32,762 nt of DNA from an uncultured Oscillibacter sp. (GTDB taxonomy: Bacteria; Bacillota; Clostridia; Oscillospirales; Oscillospiraceae). The notes below the pieces were generated by a model. That model saw only the letters and a list, made by a program, of their open reading frames with translations, was not told the DNA's origin and ran no database searches. Both the position numbers and the translations under genes were made by a program. The stretch is from the NCBI GenBank assembly GCA_946183175.1, contig CAMHBH010000003.1, positions 1 through 32,762 of the forward strand. Direction: 5' to 3'. Position 1 is the stretch's first letter. Each line of letters opens with the position of its first letter. Shown here in pieces: positions 8,941 through 18,034 of the stretch.

Positions 8941-8967
8941 GCGACACTAGCAAAGGAGGGAGAGTGC

Positions 8968-11900
8968 GTGGTAAGGCGGGTTTATGTAGAGAAGAAAGAG
9001 GGCTTGCGGCAGGAGGCCGAAAGTCTGTGCCGGGAACTGCGGAGCGTGCTGGGCATCAAGGCCCTGCGGGGCGTGCGTATCGTTCACCGCTACGACGTGG
9101 AGGGACTGGACGGGCCGACATTCGACCGCGCTGTCCGGACGGTGTTTTCGGAGCCGCAAGTCGACGAGGCGTCGCCGGTGCTGTCGCTCGACGCCGACGG
9201 CGTGGAGACGATATTCGGCGTGGAGGCGCTCCCGGGACAGTTCGACCAGCGCGCCGACTCGGCGGCGGCGTGTATCCAGCTCATGACGCGCGGGGCGCGG
9301 CCCGTCGTGCGCGCGGCGGAGGTGTACAGGCTTTCGGGGAAGCTGACTGCGGAAGACGTGGAGCGTATCAAGCGGTACGTCATAAACCCCGTGGAGACGC
9401 GCGAGGCGTGCCGGGAAGTCCCGGAGACTTTACAGGCCCATTGGGAGCCGCCCGCGCCCGTGGAGACCGTGGACGGATTCACCACACTGGACGAGGGCGG
9501 GCTGTCGGCGTTACTCGACCGGATGGGCCTTGCCATGGACATCGACGACCTGAAATTCCTACAGGCGCATTTCCGCGACGAGGAGCGCCGCGACCCCACC
9601 GTGACGGAAATCCGCGTCGTCGACACCTACTGGTCAGACCACTGCCGGCACACGACATTCTCGACGCATATTGACCGCGTGGAAATCGTGAGCCCGGAAG
9701 TACAGGCGGCGTATGAGCGCTACTTGTCAGCGCGGGCGGAAGTCTACGGGGAGAAGGCGTCGACGCGGCCTCAAACCCTGATGGACATCGCCACCGTCGG
9801 GGCGAAAGTCCTGAAGCGGCGCGGACTGCTGAAGAATCTGGACGAGAGCGAGGAAATCAACGCCTGTTCGGTGCGCGTGACGGCGACCGTCGACGGCAAG
9901 CCGGAAGATTGGCTGTTGATGTTCAAGAACGAGACGCACAACCACCCGACGGAAATCGAGCCGTTCGGCGGGGCGGCGACGTGTATCGGCGGGTGTATCC
10001 GCGACCCGCTGTCGGGGCGGGTATGGGTGTACCAGGCCATGCGCGTGACGGGCTGTGGAGACCCGCGCGCGCCCGTCGCGGACACGCTTCCCGGGAAACT
10101 CCCGCAACGCAAATTGGCGCAGACCGCCGCCGCCGGGTATTCGTCCTACGGCAACCAAATCGGCCTCGCGACGGGACTTGTCAGCGAGCTTTACCACCCC
10201 GGATACGTGGCGAAACATATGGAAATCGGCGCGGTCGTGGGCGCGGCCCCGGCTGGGAATGTCGTCCGGGAGCGCCCCGCGCCGGGGGATGTCGTGATAC
10301 TCCTGGGCGGGCGTACCGGGCGCGACGGAATCGGCGGCGCGACGGGTTCGTCGAAGAGCCACAATCAAAAGTCGCTGTCGACGATGGCGAGCGAAGTACA
10401 GAAGGGCAACGCGCCCGAAGAGCGTAAACTGCAACGGCTGTTCCGCGACGCGGCGGTGACGCGCCTTGTGAAGCGCTGTAACGATTTCGGGGCGGGCGGC
10501 GTGAGCGTGGCAATCGGGGAACTCGCCGACGGGCTGGAAATCAATCTGGACGCGGTTCGGAAGAAGTACGAGGGCCTCGACGGAACGGAACTTGCGATTT
10601 CGGAATCGCAGGAACGAATGGCGGTGGTCGTCGCGCCGGAGAATGTGGACGCGCTGACGGCGGCGGCGGAGCGTGAGAATTTAGAGGCGTACCCGGTGGC
10701 GGAGGTGACGGACGCGCCGCGCATGGTCATGAAGTGGCAGGGCGCGACGATAGTCAACCTGTCGCGGGCGTTCCTGAATACGAACGGCGCGGAGAAGCAT
10801 ATTACCGTAGAGGTGACGGAGCGCCGGACGGCCCCGGAAGCGTTCCCGGACACCTTGCGCGGCATGGCGTCGGACTTGCGCACGGCGTCGCGGCGCGGAC
10901 TGGCCGAACGGTTTGATTCGACCGTCGGCGCGGGTTCGGTACTCATGCCGTTCGGGGGCGTGGCGCAGAAGACCCCGACACAGGTCATGGCGGCGCTGTT
11001 GCCCGTACTCCCCGGGCAGGAGACGGAAGACTGTAGCGTGATGTCGTGGGGCTTTGACCCGGAGGCGATGTCGGCGGACCCGTTCGAGGGGGCGCGGCGG
11101 AGCGTGACAGTCTCGCTCGCGAAGCTGTGCGCGGCGGGTTGCGACTACCGCGACGCGTACCTGACGTTCCAGGAGTATTTCGAGAAACTCCGGCAGGAGC
11201 CGACGCGCTGGGGCGTACCGTTCGCGGCGCTGCTGGGCGCGCTGGACGCGCAGTTAGGCTTTGGCGTGGCGGCGATTGGCGGAAAGGATTCCATGTCGGG
11301 TTCGTTCCTTGACATGGACGTGCCGCCGACGCTGGTCTCGTTCGCGATTGCCCCGGCGAAGGCCGGTGACATTCTGTCGCCGGAGTTCAAGCGCGCTGGG
11401 AAGAAGTACGGGAACCCGGTGTACCTGTTCGGCGGTTCGCCCGACTATACCGAACTGAAAACGGCGTGGGACAAGTTCCACGCGCTCTGTCAGGCCGGGA
11501 AAGTCAAGGCGGCCTGGGCGGTGGAGTACGGCGTAGCCGAGGCCGTCATGAAGATGTCGTTCGGGAATCACGTCGGATTCCGCGCGGAAACCGAGGCCGA
11601 TATTCCGTGGTACGCTCCCTGTCCGGGCGCGATTGTCGCGGAACTGTCGGAGGAAGTCGGGGACGGCGTACAAATCGGCGTCACGACGCTGGAGCCCGTC
11701 GTAAGTATCGGCGACGACCGCGCGGCGGTCAAAGAACTGATTGCCTTAAACGAAGGCGTATTAGAGGACGTGTACCCGAACCGCGCGGAGACCGGGGAGA
11801 CGTGGGCCCCCGTCCTGACCGACACCGGGGCGCGCGAGAAAATCGCGCCGAAAGTCGGCGTTGCGACGCCGCGCGTACTGATTCCGGTATTCCCGGGCAC

Positions 11901-12666
11901 CAACTGCGAGTACGACAGCGCGCGCGCCGCCATACGCGCCGGACTGCACGCCGAAATTTTCGTGATTAACAACCAGTCGGCGGAGGGCGTGGAGGATTCC
12001 GCGAACCGTTTCGCCGGGAGGGTGGCGGAAAGTCAGATTATTTTCATCCCGGGCGGATTCTCGGGCGGCGACGAACCCGACGGTTCCGGAAAGTTCATTA
12101 CGGCGTTTTTCCGCAACCCGGGCGTGTCGGACGCGGTCATGGAACTGCTCAAGGAGCGCGACGGGCTGATGTTAGGCGTCTGCAACGGCTTTCAGGCGCT
12201 CATCAAACTCGGCCTCGTGCCCTACGGCGAAATTCGCGACATGGACGCCGACTGTCCCACGCTCAGTTACAACGTCATCGGGCGGCACCAGTCGCGCATT
12301 GTCCGGACGCGGGTCGCGTCGCGGCGTTCGCCGTGGCTGTCGCGCGTCCGCGAGGGCGATATTGTAAACGTGCCGATTTCCCACGGCGAGGGGCGCTTCC
12401 TGTGCCCGCATGACCTGTTGACGAAACTCGGCGCGAATGGGCAGATTGCCACGCAATATGTTGATTTGAAAGGGAATCCGTCGATGGATGTGGAGTACAA
12501 CCCGAACGGGTCAGCATGGGCCGTAGAGGGCCTGCTGTCGCCGGACGGGCGCGTATTCGGCAAGATGGGACACTCGGAGCGCGTTGGCCCGGCGCTCTAC
12601 CGCAACGTCCCCGGCGACTACGACTTGGGCCTGTTCGATTCCGCAAAGGACTATTTCAGTGTATAA
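8968..12666 (+). CDS. purL: Phosphoribosylformylglycinamidine synthase, single-chain long form
   Basis: PurL turns FGAR into FGAM using glutamine and ATP. At 1232 residues it is the fused clostridial/proteobacterial-type long form rather than the Bacillus PurS/PurL/PurQ complex. A PurS-like N-terminal part is followed by two AIRS-like halves (for example His-Asn-His-Pro-Thr-Glu-Ile-Glu-Pro-Phe-Gly-Gly near residue 325) and a C-terminal class I glutaminase. The glutaminase triad is visible: Cys1072 in Gly-Val-Cys-Asn-Gly-Phe, His1139 and Glu1141 in Ser-His-Gly-Glu-Gly. The start is GTG at 8968, seven bases after AAGGAGGG. Its intact glutaminase contrasts with the degenerate one of the operon's PurF. 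Confidence 0.95.
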   Translation: MVRRVYVEKKEGLRQEAESLCRELRSVLGIKALRGVRIVHRYDVEGLDGPTFDRAVRTVFSEPQVDEASPVLSLDADGVETIFGVEALPGQFDQRADSAAACIQLMTRGARPVVRAAEVYRLSGKLTAEDVERIKRYVINPVETREACREVPETLQAHWEPPAPVETVDGFTTLDEGGLSALLDRMGLAMDIDDLKFLQAHFRDEERRDPTVTEIRVVDTYWSDHCRHTTFSTHIDRVEIVSPEVQAAYERYLSARAEVYGEKASTRPQTLMDIATVGAKVLKRRGLLKNLDESEEINACSVRVTATVDGKPEDWLLMFKNETHNHPTEIEPFGGAATCIGGCIRDPLSGRVWVYQAMRVTGCGDPRAPVADTLPGKLPQRKLAQTAAAGYSSYGNQIGLATGLVSELYHPGYVAKHMEIGAVVGAAPAGNVVRERPAPGDVVILLGGRTGRDGIGGATGSSKSHNQKSLSTMASEVQKGNAPEERKLQRLFRDAAVTRLVKRCNDFGAGGVSVAIGELADGLEINLDAVRKKYEGLDGTELAISESQERMAVVVAPENVDALTAAAERENLEAYPVAEVTDAPRMVMKWQGATIVNLSRAFLNTNGAEKHITVEVTERRTAPEAFPDTLRGMASDLRTASRRGLAERFDSTVGAGSVLMPFGGVAQKTPTQVMAALLPVLPGQETEDCSVMSWGFDPEAMSADPFEGARRSVTVSLAKLCAAGCDYRDAYLTFQEYFEKLRQEPTRWGVPFAALLGALDAQLGFGVAAIGGKDSMSGSFLDMDVPPTLVSFAIAPAKAGDILSPEFKRAGKKYGNPVYLFGGSPDYTELKTAWDKFHALCQAGKVKAAWAVEYGVAEAVMKMSFGNHVGFRAETEADIPWYAPCPGAIVAELSEEVGDGVQIGVTTLEPVVSIGDDRAAVKELIALNEGVLEDVYPNRAETGETWAPVLTDTGAREKIAPKVGVATPRVLIPVFPGTNCEYDSARAAIRAGLHAEIFVINNQSAEGVEDSANRFAGRVAESQIIFIPGGFSGGDEPDGSGKFITAFFRNPGVSDAVMELLKERDGLMLGVCNGFQALIKLGLVPYGEIRDMDADCPTLSYNVIGRHQSRIVRTRVASRRSPWLSRVREGDIVNVPISHGEGRFLCPHDLLTKLGANGQIATQYVDLKGNPSMDVEYNPNGSAWAVEGLLSPDGRVFGKMGHSERVGPALYRNVPGDYDLGLFDSAKDYFSV

Positions 12667-12678
12667 GTGAGGTGCGTC

Positions 12679-14184
12679 ATGGCATACTTTTTCCCGGAAC
12701 CGTCCCACACGTTCAGCGAGTACCTTCTTGTCCCGGGCTACTCCTCCTCGGAGTGTATCCCGGCGAACGTGTCGCTCAAGACCCCGGTCGTGAAGTTCCG
12801 CCGGGGCGAGGAATCCCCCCTGACAATGAATGTCCCTATGGTCTCCGCCGTCATGCAGGCGGTGTCCGGGGAAAAGATGGGCGTCGCGCTGGCCAAAGAG
12901 GGCGGAATCGCCTTTATCTACGTCTCCCAGCCGATAGCCGAACAGGCCGACATGGTTCGCCGCGTCAAGCGTACGAAGGCGGGCTTTGTGGTCAGCGCGA
13001 GCAACCTGAAAATCGGCGACACCCTCTCCGACGTGCTGGCCCTCAAGGAACGTACGGGCTACTCCACGATGGCGGTCACGGAGGACGGCACCGGAACCGG
13101 AAAGCTGTTGGGGCTTGTCACGAGCCGGGACTACCGGGTGAGCCGGATGTCGCCGGAGACGAAGGTCGCGGATTTCATGACGCCCGTCTCGAAACTCGTC
13201 ACGGCGAAGGCGGGCGTGACGCTCAGCGAGGCCAACGACATTCTGTGGGAGCACAAGCTGAACGCGTTGCCGATTGTCACGCCGGACGGCTACCTTGATT
13301 CGTTCGTGTTCCGCAAGGACTACGATTCGCACAAGGAAAACCCGCTGGAACTCCTCGACGGCAAAAAGCGCTACGTCGTCGGCGCGGGAATCAACACGCG
13401 CGACTACGAGGAACGCGTCCCGGCGCTGGTCGAGGCGGGCGTGGACGTATTAGTGATTGATTCGTCGGAAGGCTTTTCGGAGTGGCAGTCGCGGACGCTC
13501 TCCTGGATTCGCTCCCGCTACGGCGACAAGGTGAAAGTCGGGGCGGGGAACGTCGTCGACGGCGACGGCTTCCGGTTCCTGGCCGACGCGGGCGCGGATT
13601 TCGTGAAAATCGGAATCGGCGGCGGGTCGATTTGCATCACCCGCGAAACGAAGGGTATCGGGCGCGGACAGGCCACGGCGGTTATCGACACCGCCAAGAC
13701 CCGCGACGAATACTTTGAGCAAACCGGCGTCTACGTGCCGCTCTGCGCCGACGGCGGAATCGTGCAGGACTACCACATCACGCTCGCGCTGGCGATGGGG
13801 GCCGACTTCTGCATGCTGGGCCGCTACTTCTCGCGGTTCGACGAGTCGCCGAGCAACAAAATCCTCATGGGCGGGAGCTACATGAAGGAATACTGGGGCG
13901 AGGGGAGCGCGCGCGCGCGCAACTGGCAACGCTACGACTTAGGCGGGGCGTCGAAGCTGAGCTTTGAGGAGGGCGTGGATTCCTACGTGCCCTACGCGGG
14001 GGCGCTGTCGGACGGCATGGCCTCGACGCTGGCGAAAATCCGCTCGACCATGTGCAACTGCGGCGCGCTGACGATTCCCGAACTCCGCGACAAGGCTAAA
14101 CTGACGCTGGTTTCGTCGGTGTCGATAGTCGAGGGCGGCGCACACGACGTGCTCTTGAAGGATACCACCAACGGCAGTAAATGA
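12679..14184 (+). CDS. guaB: IMP dehydrogenase
   Basis: GuaB oxidises IMP to XMP, the first step to GMP. This 501-residue enzyme has the N-terminus seen in the clostridial variant ([20 protein letters not shown]) and two CBS domains from roughly residue 95 to 210. The catalytic loop [10 protein letters not shown] holds Cys319, and an Asp-Gly-Gly-Ile segment follows. A GTG at 12667 in frame belongs to the ribosome site (GTGAGGTG), so ATG 12679 is taken. It starts 12 bases after purL and is clearly co-transcribed, linking IMP synthesis to guanylate production. Confidence 0.94.
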   Translation: MAYFFPEPSHTFSEYLLVPGYSSSECIPANVSLKTPVVKFRRGEESPLTMNVPMVSAVMQAVSGEKMGVALAKEGGIAFIYVSQPIAEQADMVRRVKRTKAGFVVSASNLKIGDTLSDVLALKERTGYSTMAVTEDGTGTGKLLGLVTSRDYRVSRMSPETKVADFMTPVSKLVTAKAGVTLSEANDILWEHKLNALPIVTPDGYLDSFVFRKDYDSHKENPLELLDGKKRYVVGAGINTRDYEERVPALVEAGVDVLVIDSSEGFSEWQSRTLSWIRSRYGDKVKVGAGNVVDGDGFRFLADAGADFVKIGIGGGSICITRETKGIGRGQATAVIDTAKTRDEYFEQTGVYVPLCADGGIVQDYHITLALAMGADFCMLGRYFSRFDESPSNKILMGGSYMKEYWGEGSARARNWQRYDLGGASKLSFEEGVDSYVPYAGALSDGMASTLAKIRSTMCNCGALTIPELRDKAKLTLVSSVSIVEGGAHDVLLKDTTNGSK

Positions 14185-14206
14185 CAGGACGTTTCAGGGG
14201 GCCGAT

Positions 14207-14362
14207 ATGAACTCTGACAGCATTCCGGCGGATGACCCGACGCGTTTTACAGAGGCGGAGTTGATGGAGAAACATCAGCGCGGCATTGAGGCCATAGAGG
14301 CCGGAAAGGGTATCCGCGTCACCATAGAGCAGTTAGAAGCTATGGCGGACTTGAAATCATAA
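14207..14362 (+). CDS. Small acidic protein of 51 residues, unknown function
   Basis: A short ORF with AGGGGG five bases before the ATG lies 22 bases after guaB and ends seven bases before a strong terminator, so it is the last gene of the purine operon. The product is acidic and helical-looking with no cysteine or membrane segment. Its second half (AIEAGKGIRVTIEQLEAM) faintly recalls small antitoxin-like proteins of the RelB/Phd kind, but there is no partner toxin gene beside it, so no function is claimed. Confidence 0.6.
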   Translation: MNSDSIPADDPTRFTEAELMEKHQRGIEAIEAGKGIRVTIEQLEAMADLKS

Positions 14363-14369
14363 CGGCGGG

Positions 14370-14400
14370 ACAGTTCCGGGTTTTCCGGGACTGTTTTTTT
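14370..14400 (+). terminator. Intrinsic terminator of the purine operon
   Basis: ACAGTTCCGG (14370-14379) pairs with CCGGGACTGT (14385-14394) with one G-T pair, and a run of Ts follows (14394-14400). It closes the pur/gua transcript. Confidence 0.92.
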
Positions 14401-14493
14401 GAAAACCGGGGCTTTTCGTCAAAATGCCCTCTGTCCGGAGACGCGCGGCGGATTCTTTCCCCGATTCCCACAAAAGAAAATGCGCCCGTCCTG

Positions 14494-14522
14494 TTGTATC
14501 GGGGCGAAAAATGTGGTAGGAT
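14494..14522 (+). promoter_or_regulatory. Predicted promoter of the pheB-hom-lysC unit
   Basis: TTGTAT (14494-14499), a 17-base spacer and TAGGAT (14517-14522) lie about 40 bases before the pheB start. Each hexamer has four or more matches to the SigA consensus. Between the terminator at 14400 and this promoter I see nothing else. Confidence 0.6.
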
Positions 14523-14562
14523 TGTGGGCGCGAAAAACAAATGCGCATGGGAGGCGGACAGC

Positions 14563-15003
14563 ATGGCAGGATACGTCAAATATTATCTCGTCGCCGCCGA
14601 CGTGTTGCCGGAAGTGATTCTCCGCGCCGCCGAGGTCAACCGCATGATGGAGGCCCACGAGGCCGACACCGTCGAGGCCGCCGCCCGCGCCGCCGGAATC
14701 AGCCGGAGCGCCTACTACAAGTACAAGGACACCGTCCGCCCCTTCTTCGACATGAAGTCCGACCGGATTGTGACCTTTCAGGCCATTTTGAAGGATGTTG
14801 CCGGGGTACTCTCGCGTATGCTGGCGCTGTTCGCGACTTCCGGGGCCAATATCCTGACGATTAACCAGAGCATTCCGGTCAACGGCTGCGCGGCGGTGAC
14901 GGTCTCCGCCGAGGTCTCCGGTCTGTCCGGGGAGCCGGAACAGCTCATCGCGGACGTTTCGGCGCTGGAGGGCGTCATCAAGTTTGAAATTCTGGCGGGC
15001 TGA
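14563..15003 (+). CDS. pheB: ACT-domain protein of the PheB family
   Basis: This 146-residue protein matches Bacillus PheB in length and layout. An N-terminal helical part with a Ser-Arg-Ser-Ala-Tyr-Tyr-Lys-Tyr-Lys-Asp segment near residue 50 is followed by a C-terminal ACT domain (about residues 70-146) of the kind that binds amino acids. Despite its name it is not chorismate mutase; a regulatory role is likely. GGGAGG (14549-14554) eight bases upstream sets the ATG; the frame extends upstream to 14494 but without a ribosome site. It is followed after 24 bases by hom, which supports a role in aspartate-family or aromatic amino acid control. Confidence 0.88.
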   Translation: MAGYVKYYLVAADVLPEVILRAAEVNRMMEAHEADTVEAAARAAGISRSAYYKYKDTVRPFFDMKSDRIVTFQAILKDVAGVLSRMLALFATSGANILTINQSIPVNGCAAVTVSAEVSGLSGEPEQLIADVSALEGVIKFEILAG

Positions 15004-15027
15004 ACGCAGGCAAGGAGTACGGAATCA

Positions 15028-16212
15028 ATGATACAGACAGCAATCATGGGCTACGGCACGGTCGGAAGCGGCGTCGCCAAGGTCATCGAGAACAACGCCG
15101 GGGAAATCCGGAAAAAACTGGGGGAAGTCCTGAACGTCAAGACGGTACTGGTACGGCGCTTCCGCGACTGTCCGTACCGCGCCCGCATGACCGACGACTT
15201 CCGCGACATCGAACAGGACCCCGAAATTCAAGTCGTCGTCGAGACTATCGGCGGCGTCGGCCCGGCCTACGAGTACACGAAGCGCGCCCTGCTGGCCGGA
15301 AAGCACGTCGTGACGGCGAATAAGCAACTTGTCGCCGAGCGCGGCTGTGAACTGCTGGAACTGGCCCGGGAGCGGCGCGTACACTACCTGTTCGAGGCGA
15401 GCGTCGGCGGGGGGATTCCGATTCTGCACCCGCTGACGGAGTGCATGTCGGCGAACCACATCGAGGAAATTTACGGCATTTTGAACGGCACGAGTAACTA
15501 TATCCTCACGCGCATGGTACGGAACGGGGCCTCTTTCGACGGCGCGCTGGCCGAGGCACAGCGCCACGGTTACGCGGAGGCCGACCCGACCGCCGACGTG
15601 GACGGCCTCGACGCCGGACGCAAAATCTGTATCCTGGCGGATTTGGCTTTCGGACACCAGGTGAACCCGTCCGCCGTGCCGATGGAAGGTATTCGAGGAA
15701 TTACGTTGCGAGACGTGAATATTGCACGGCGGGGCGGCTACCGTATCAAACTTTTGGGGCGGGCGGTACGCCTCCCGAACGGGCACACCGCCTATGTAGC
15801 CCCACACTTAATCCCGGAGACACTGCCCGTGGCGAATGTCGAGGACGTGTTCAACGCCATTATTGTACGCGGCAACGCGACGGGGGAAGTCATGTTCTAC
15901 GGGCGCGGGGCGGGCGAACTGCCCACGGCGTCGGCGTGCGTGGCGGACGTGATGGAGTGCCTGACTTCCCAGCAGTGGAACGTAAACTGGTCTCCCGACC
16001 CGGCGGGATTCCGCGACCCGATGGAACTCGAAACCCGCCACTACTTCCGTATCGACGGGAGCCTCACGGACGCGGTACGCGCATTCGGGGAAGTCGAAGC
16101 GTTGCGGGAAGACCACGAGACGGCCTTCCTGACGGAGCGAATCAGCGGGGCGGAGGCGGCGGAGCGCGCGAAAGAACTGCAAGTGTTAGCCTGTATCCGC
16201 GCCCTGTCGTGA
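15028..16212 (+). CDS. hom: Homoserine dehydrogenase
   Basis: The enzyme reduces aspartate semialdehyde to homoserine, the branch towards threonine and methionine. The N-terminal NAD(P)-binding Gly-Tyr-Gly-Thr-Val-Gly-Ser-Gly motif is at residues 8-15. The central Gly-Gly-Gly-Ile-Pro-Ile and Leu-Asn-Gly-Thr-Ser-Asn-Tyr-Ile-Leu-Thr signatures and the Asp-Pro-Thr-Ala-Asp-Val-Asp-Gly segment are intact. At 394 residues it is shorter than the usual 430 or so; the C-terminal ACT-like domain is present (from the His-Tyr-Phe-Arg segment) but short and ends soon after its last strand. AAGGAG lies ten bases before the ATG. Second gene of the unit. Confidence 0.94.
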   Translation: MIQTAIMGYGTVGSGVAKVIENNAGEIRKKLGEVLNVKTVLVRRFRDCPYRARMTDDFRDIEQDPEIQVVVETIGGVGPAYEYTKRALLAGKHVVTANKQLVAERGCELLELARERRVHYLFEASVGGGIPILHPLTECMSANHIEEIYGILNGTSNYILTRMVRNGASFDGALAEAQRHGYAEADPTADVDGLDAGRKICILADLAFGHQVNPSAVPMEGIRGITLRDVNIARRGGYRIKLLGRAVRLPNGHTAYVAPHLIPETLPVANVEDVFNAIIVRGNATGEVMFYGRGAGELPTASACVADVMECLTSQQWNVNWSPDPAGFRDPMELETRHYFRIDGSLTDAVRAFGEVEALREDHETAFLTERISGAEAAERAKELQVLACIRALS

Positions 16213-16257
16213 CGCGTAGGATAGAGCGCAAGACTGAAAACGAAGAAGGTATAAACA

Positions 16258-17463
16258 ATGAGTTTGATTGTTCAGAAATTCGGCGGGAGTTCCGTCCGGG
16301 ACGCCGAACGGATTCGCAATGTCGCCCGGATTATCGCGGAAACGTACCTCAAGGGCAACGATGTCATGGTCGTGCTCTCCGCGCAGGGCGACACCACCGA
16401 CGACTTAATCGCCAAGGCGGAGGAAATCAACCGCCACCCGTCCAAGCGCGAAATGGATATGCTTTTAGCCACGGGAGAGCAGATTTCCGTCGCGCTGTGC
16501 GCGATGGCGCTGGAAGCAATGGGTTTGCCGTGCGTGTCGCTGACGGCCTGGCAAGTCGGCATTCACTCGACGACCCAGCACGGCGACGCGCGAATCAAGC
16601 TGATTGACCCCGACCGTATCCGGATGGAGCTGGATTCCCACCGGATTGTGATTGTCACGGGCTTTCAGGGCGTCGACAAGCGCGGCGACGTGACGACATT
16701 AGGCCGCGGCGGTTCGGATACCAGCGCCGTCGCGCTGGCGGCGGCGTTCCGGGCCGACCTCTGTCAGATTTTCACGGACGTGGACGGCGTCTACACGACC
16801 GACCCGCGCCTCGTGCCCAACGCGCGGAAGCTGGAGGAAATCACCTACGACGAAATGCTCGAACTCGCCTCACAGGGCGCGCAAGTCCTGCACAACCGGA
16901 GCGTGGAACTTGCGAAAAAGTTCCGTGTGAATCTGGAAGTGCTCTCCAGTCTGGAAAGAAAACCGGGCACAAAAGTCAAGGAGGTCACGAAAGTGGAAAA
17001 GACCAATATCGCCGGCGTCGCAAAAGATACGAGTATCGCGCGGGTGGCCCTCGTGGGACTGGAACATACTCCCGGAATCGCCTTTCAGATTTTCGACCTG
17101 CTCAGCCGCCACAATATCAACGTCGACGTGATTTTGCAGTCCATCGGGCGCGAGGACAGCAAGGACATTACGTTTACGATTCACCGGAAAGACCTCGACG
17201 AGACGCTCGACCTGTTGAACGACAACAAGGCTACTCTGCACTTCGACCACATCGAATCCGACGACCATATTGGCAAGGTGTCGATTGTGGGCGCGGGCTT
17301 CATGAGCAACTGCGGCATTGCCTCCCGGATGTTCGAGGCGCTCTACGAGGCCGGAATCAATATCCAGATGATTAACACGTCGGAAATCCGTATCTCCGTA
17401 CTGCTCAACGAGGAAGATGTCAACCGGGCCGTCAAGGCGATTCACGCCAAGTTCTTTGACTGA
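16258..17463 (+). CDS. lysC: Aspartate kinase (aspartokinase with two ACT domains)
   Basis: LysC phosphorylates aspartate, the entry to lysine, threonine, methionine and diaminopimelate, which spore formers also need for dipicolinate. The 401-residue protein starts with Val-Gln-Lys-Phe-Gly-Gly-Ser-Ser, has Gly-Arg-Gly-Gly-Ser-Asp-Thr-Ser-Ala near residue 150 and Asp-Val-Asp-Gly-Val-Tyr-Thr-Thr-Asp-Pro near residue 175, and ends in two ACT domains (from about residue 260), as in Bacillus LysC. The ribosome site (GAAGAAGGT) is weaker than most here. It follows hom after 45 bases; the pairing suggests shared control of the aspartate pathway. Confidence 0.94.
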   Translation: MSLIVQKFGGSSVRDAERIRNVARIIAETYLKGNDVMVVLSAQGDTTDDLIAKAEEINRHPSKREMDMLLATGEQISVALCAMALEAMGLPCVSLTAWQVGIHSTTQHGDARIKLIDPDRIRMELDSHRIVIVTGFQGVDKRGDVTTLGRGGSDTSAVALAAAFRADLCQIFTDVDGVYTTDPRLVPNARKLEEITYDEMLELASQGAQVLHNRSVELAKKFRVNLEVLSSLERKPGTKVKEVTKVEKTNIAGVAKDTSIARVALVGLEHTPGIAFQIFDLLSRHNINVDVILQSIGREDSKDITFTIHRKDLDETLDLLNDNKATLHFDHIESDDHIGKVSIVGAGFMSNCGIASRMFEALYEAGINIQMINTSEIRISVLLNEEDVNRAVKAIHAKFFD

Positions 17464-17464
17464 T

Positions 17465-17866
17465 ATGGGCAAGTATTTTCTGTCGTTCGGGCTGTCCTAT
17501 TTGGGGGCGCTGTTGCTGTTCGCGGCACTGGGGACAGTCTCTCTTTTCCGCTGGCCCGTAGGGCCCGTCCCCGCGGGATTCCGCCTGTTCTGGACGCTGA
17601 TTCCCATGGCGGGCGTATTCCTGCTGGGCCGCCTCTGCGCGCGCCACTGGCGTACCGCCGCCGTAGCGCTCGCCCCCAAAGAACTCCTGATTCTGCTGTT
17701 GGTTATGGCTTGTGTGTTCGCGCTCTCGTGGTTCGTGGAGGCCCTGCAACCCCTGACCGCCCCCGGATTCTTCGGACTTTCCGCGCACGGAATCGGGGCG
17801 TTCCTGCTGGGACTGGCCGGGAATCTGCTCTTTCCCGTGTTATTTCATCTGGGCTGGCGTCTGTGA
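17465..17866 (+). CDS. Small membrane protein, unknown function
   Basis: The 133-residue product has four hydrophobic segments, at about residues 6-28, 40-55, 70-92 and 103-128, with charged loops containing Arg and His. The ATG lies one base after the lysC stop with no ribosome site of its own, so translation is probably coupled to lysC. An upstream in-frame ATG at 17417 lies inside lysC and is less likely. I do not recognise the family; position after an aspartate-pathway operon does not by itself show a transport role. Confidence 0.6.
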   Translation: MGKYFLSFGLSYLGALLLFAALGTVSLFRWPVGPVPAGFRLFWTLIPMAGVFLLGRLCARHWRTAAVALAPKELLILLLVMACVFALSWFVEALQPLTAPGFFGLSAHGIGAFLLGLAGNLLFPVLFHLGWRL

Positions 17867-17941
17867 AGCCGTCTAAAATGCCCCTTCTGTCAGATTATGA
17901 CACCCGCTTTTTGAGGGATGGAAGATTTTTCTAACCCCCTC

Positions 17942-17969
17942 TTGCAACGGCGGGCACCTCTTCTATAAT
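17942..17969 (+). promoter_or_regulatory. SigA-type promoter of radC
   Basis: TTGCAA (17942-17947), a 16-base spacer and a perfect TATAAT (17964-17969). The predicted start near 17976 gives a leader of about 60 bases. Confidence 0.78.
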
Positions 17970-17987
17970 TTGCTTTGTACAATTCCA

Positions 17988-18017
17988 GGCGCGGAAACGA
18001 TTCCGCGCCGGATTTTT
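17988..18017 (+). promoter_or_regulatory. Terminator-like hairpin in the radC leader
   Basis: GGCGCGGAA (17988-17996) pairs perfectly with TTCCGCGCC (18001-18009) around an ACGA loop, followed by GGATTTTT. It lies about 12 bases after the predicted transcription start and upstream of the ribosome site, so it could attenuate or protect the transcript. Its core stem matches that of the purE leader. Confidence 0.55.
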
Positions 18018-18034
18018 CGGGAGGAACGACACCC

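Noticed and set aside
8631-9674. 347-codon plus-strand ORF across purD and purL
   Set aside because: It is a Gly/Arg-rich shadow frame over two well-supported genes.
14401-14493. Possible gene between the purine terminator and pheB
   Set aside because: Open frames here lack ribosome sites, and the stretch holds only the approach to the pheB promoter.
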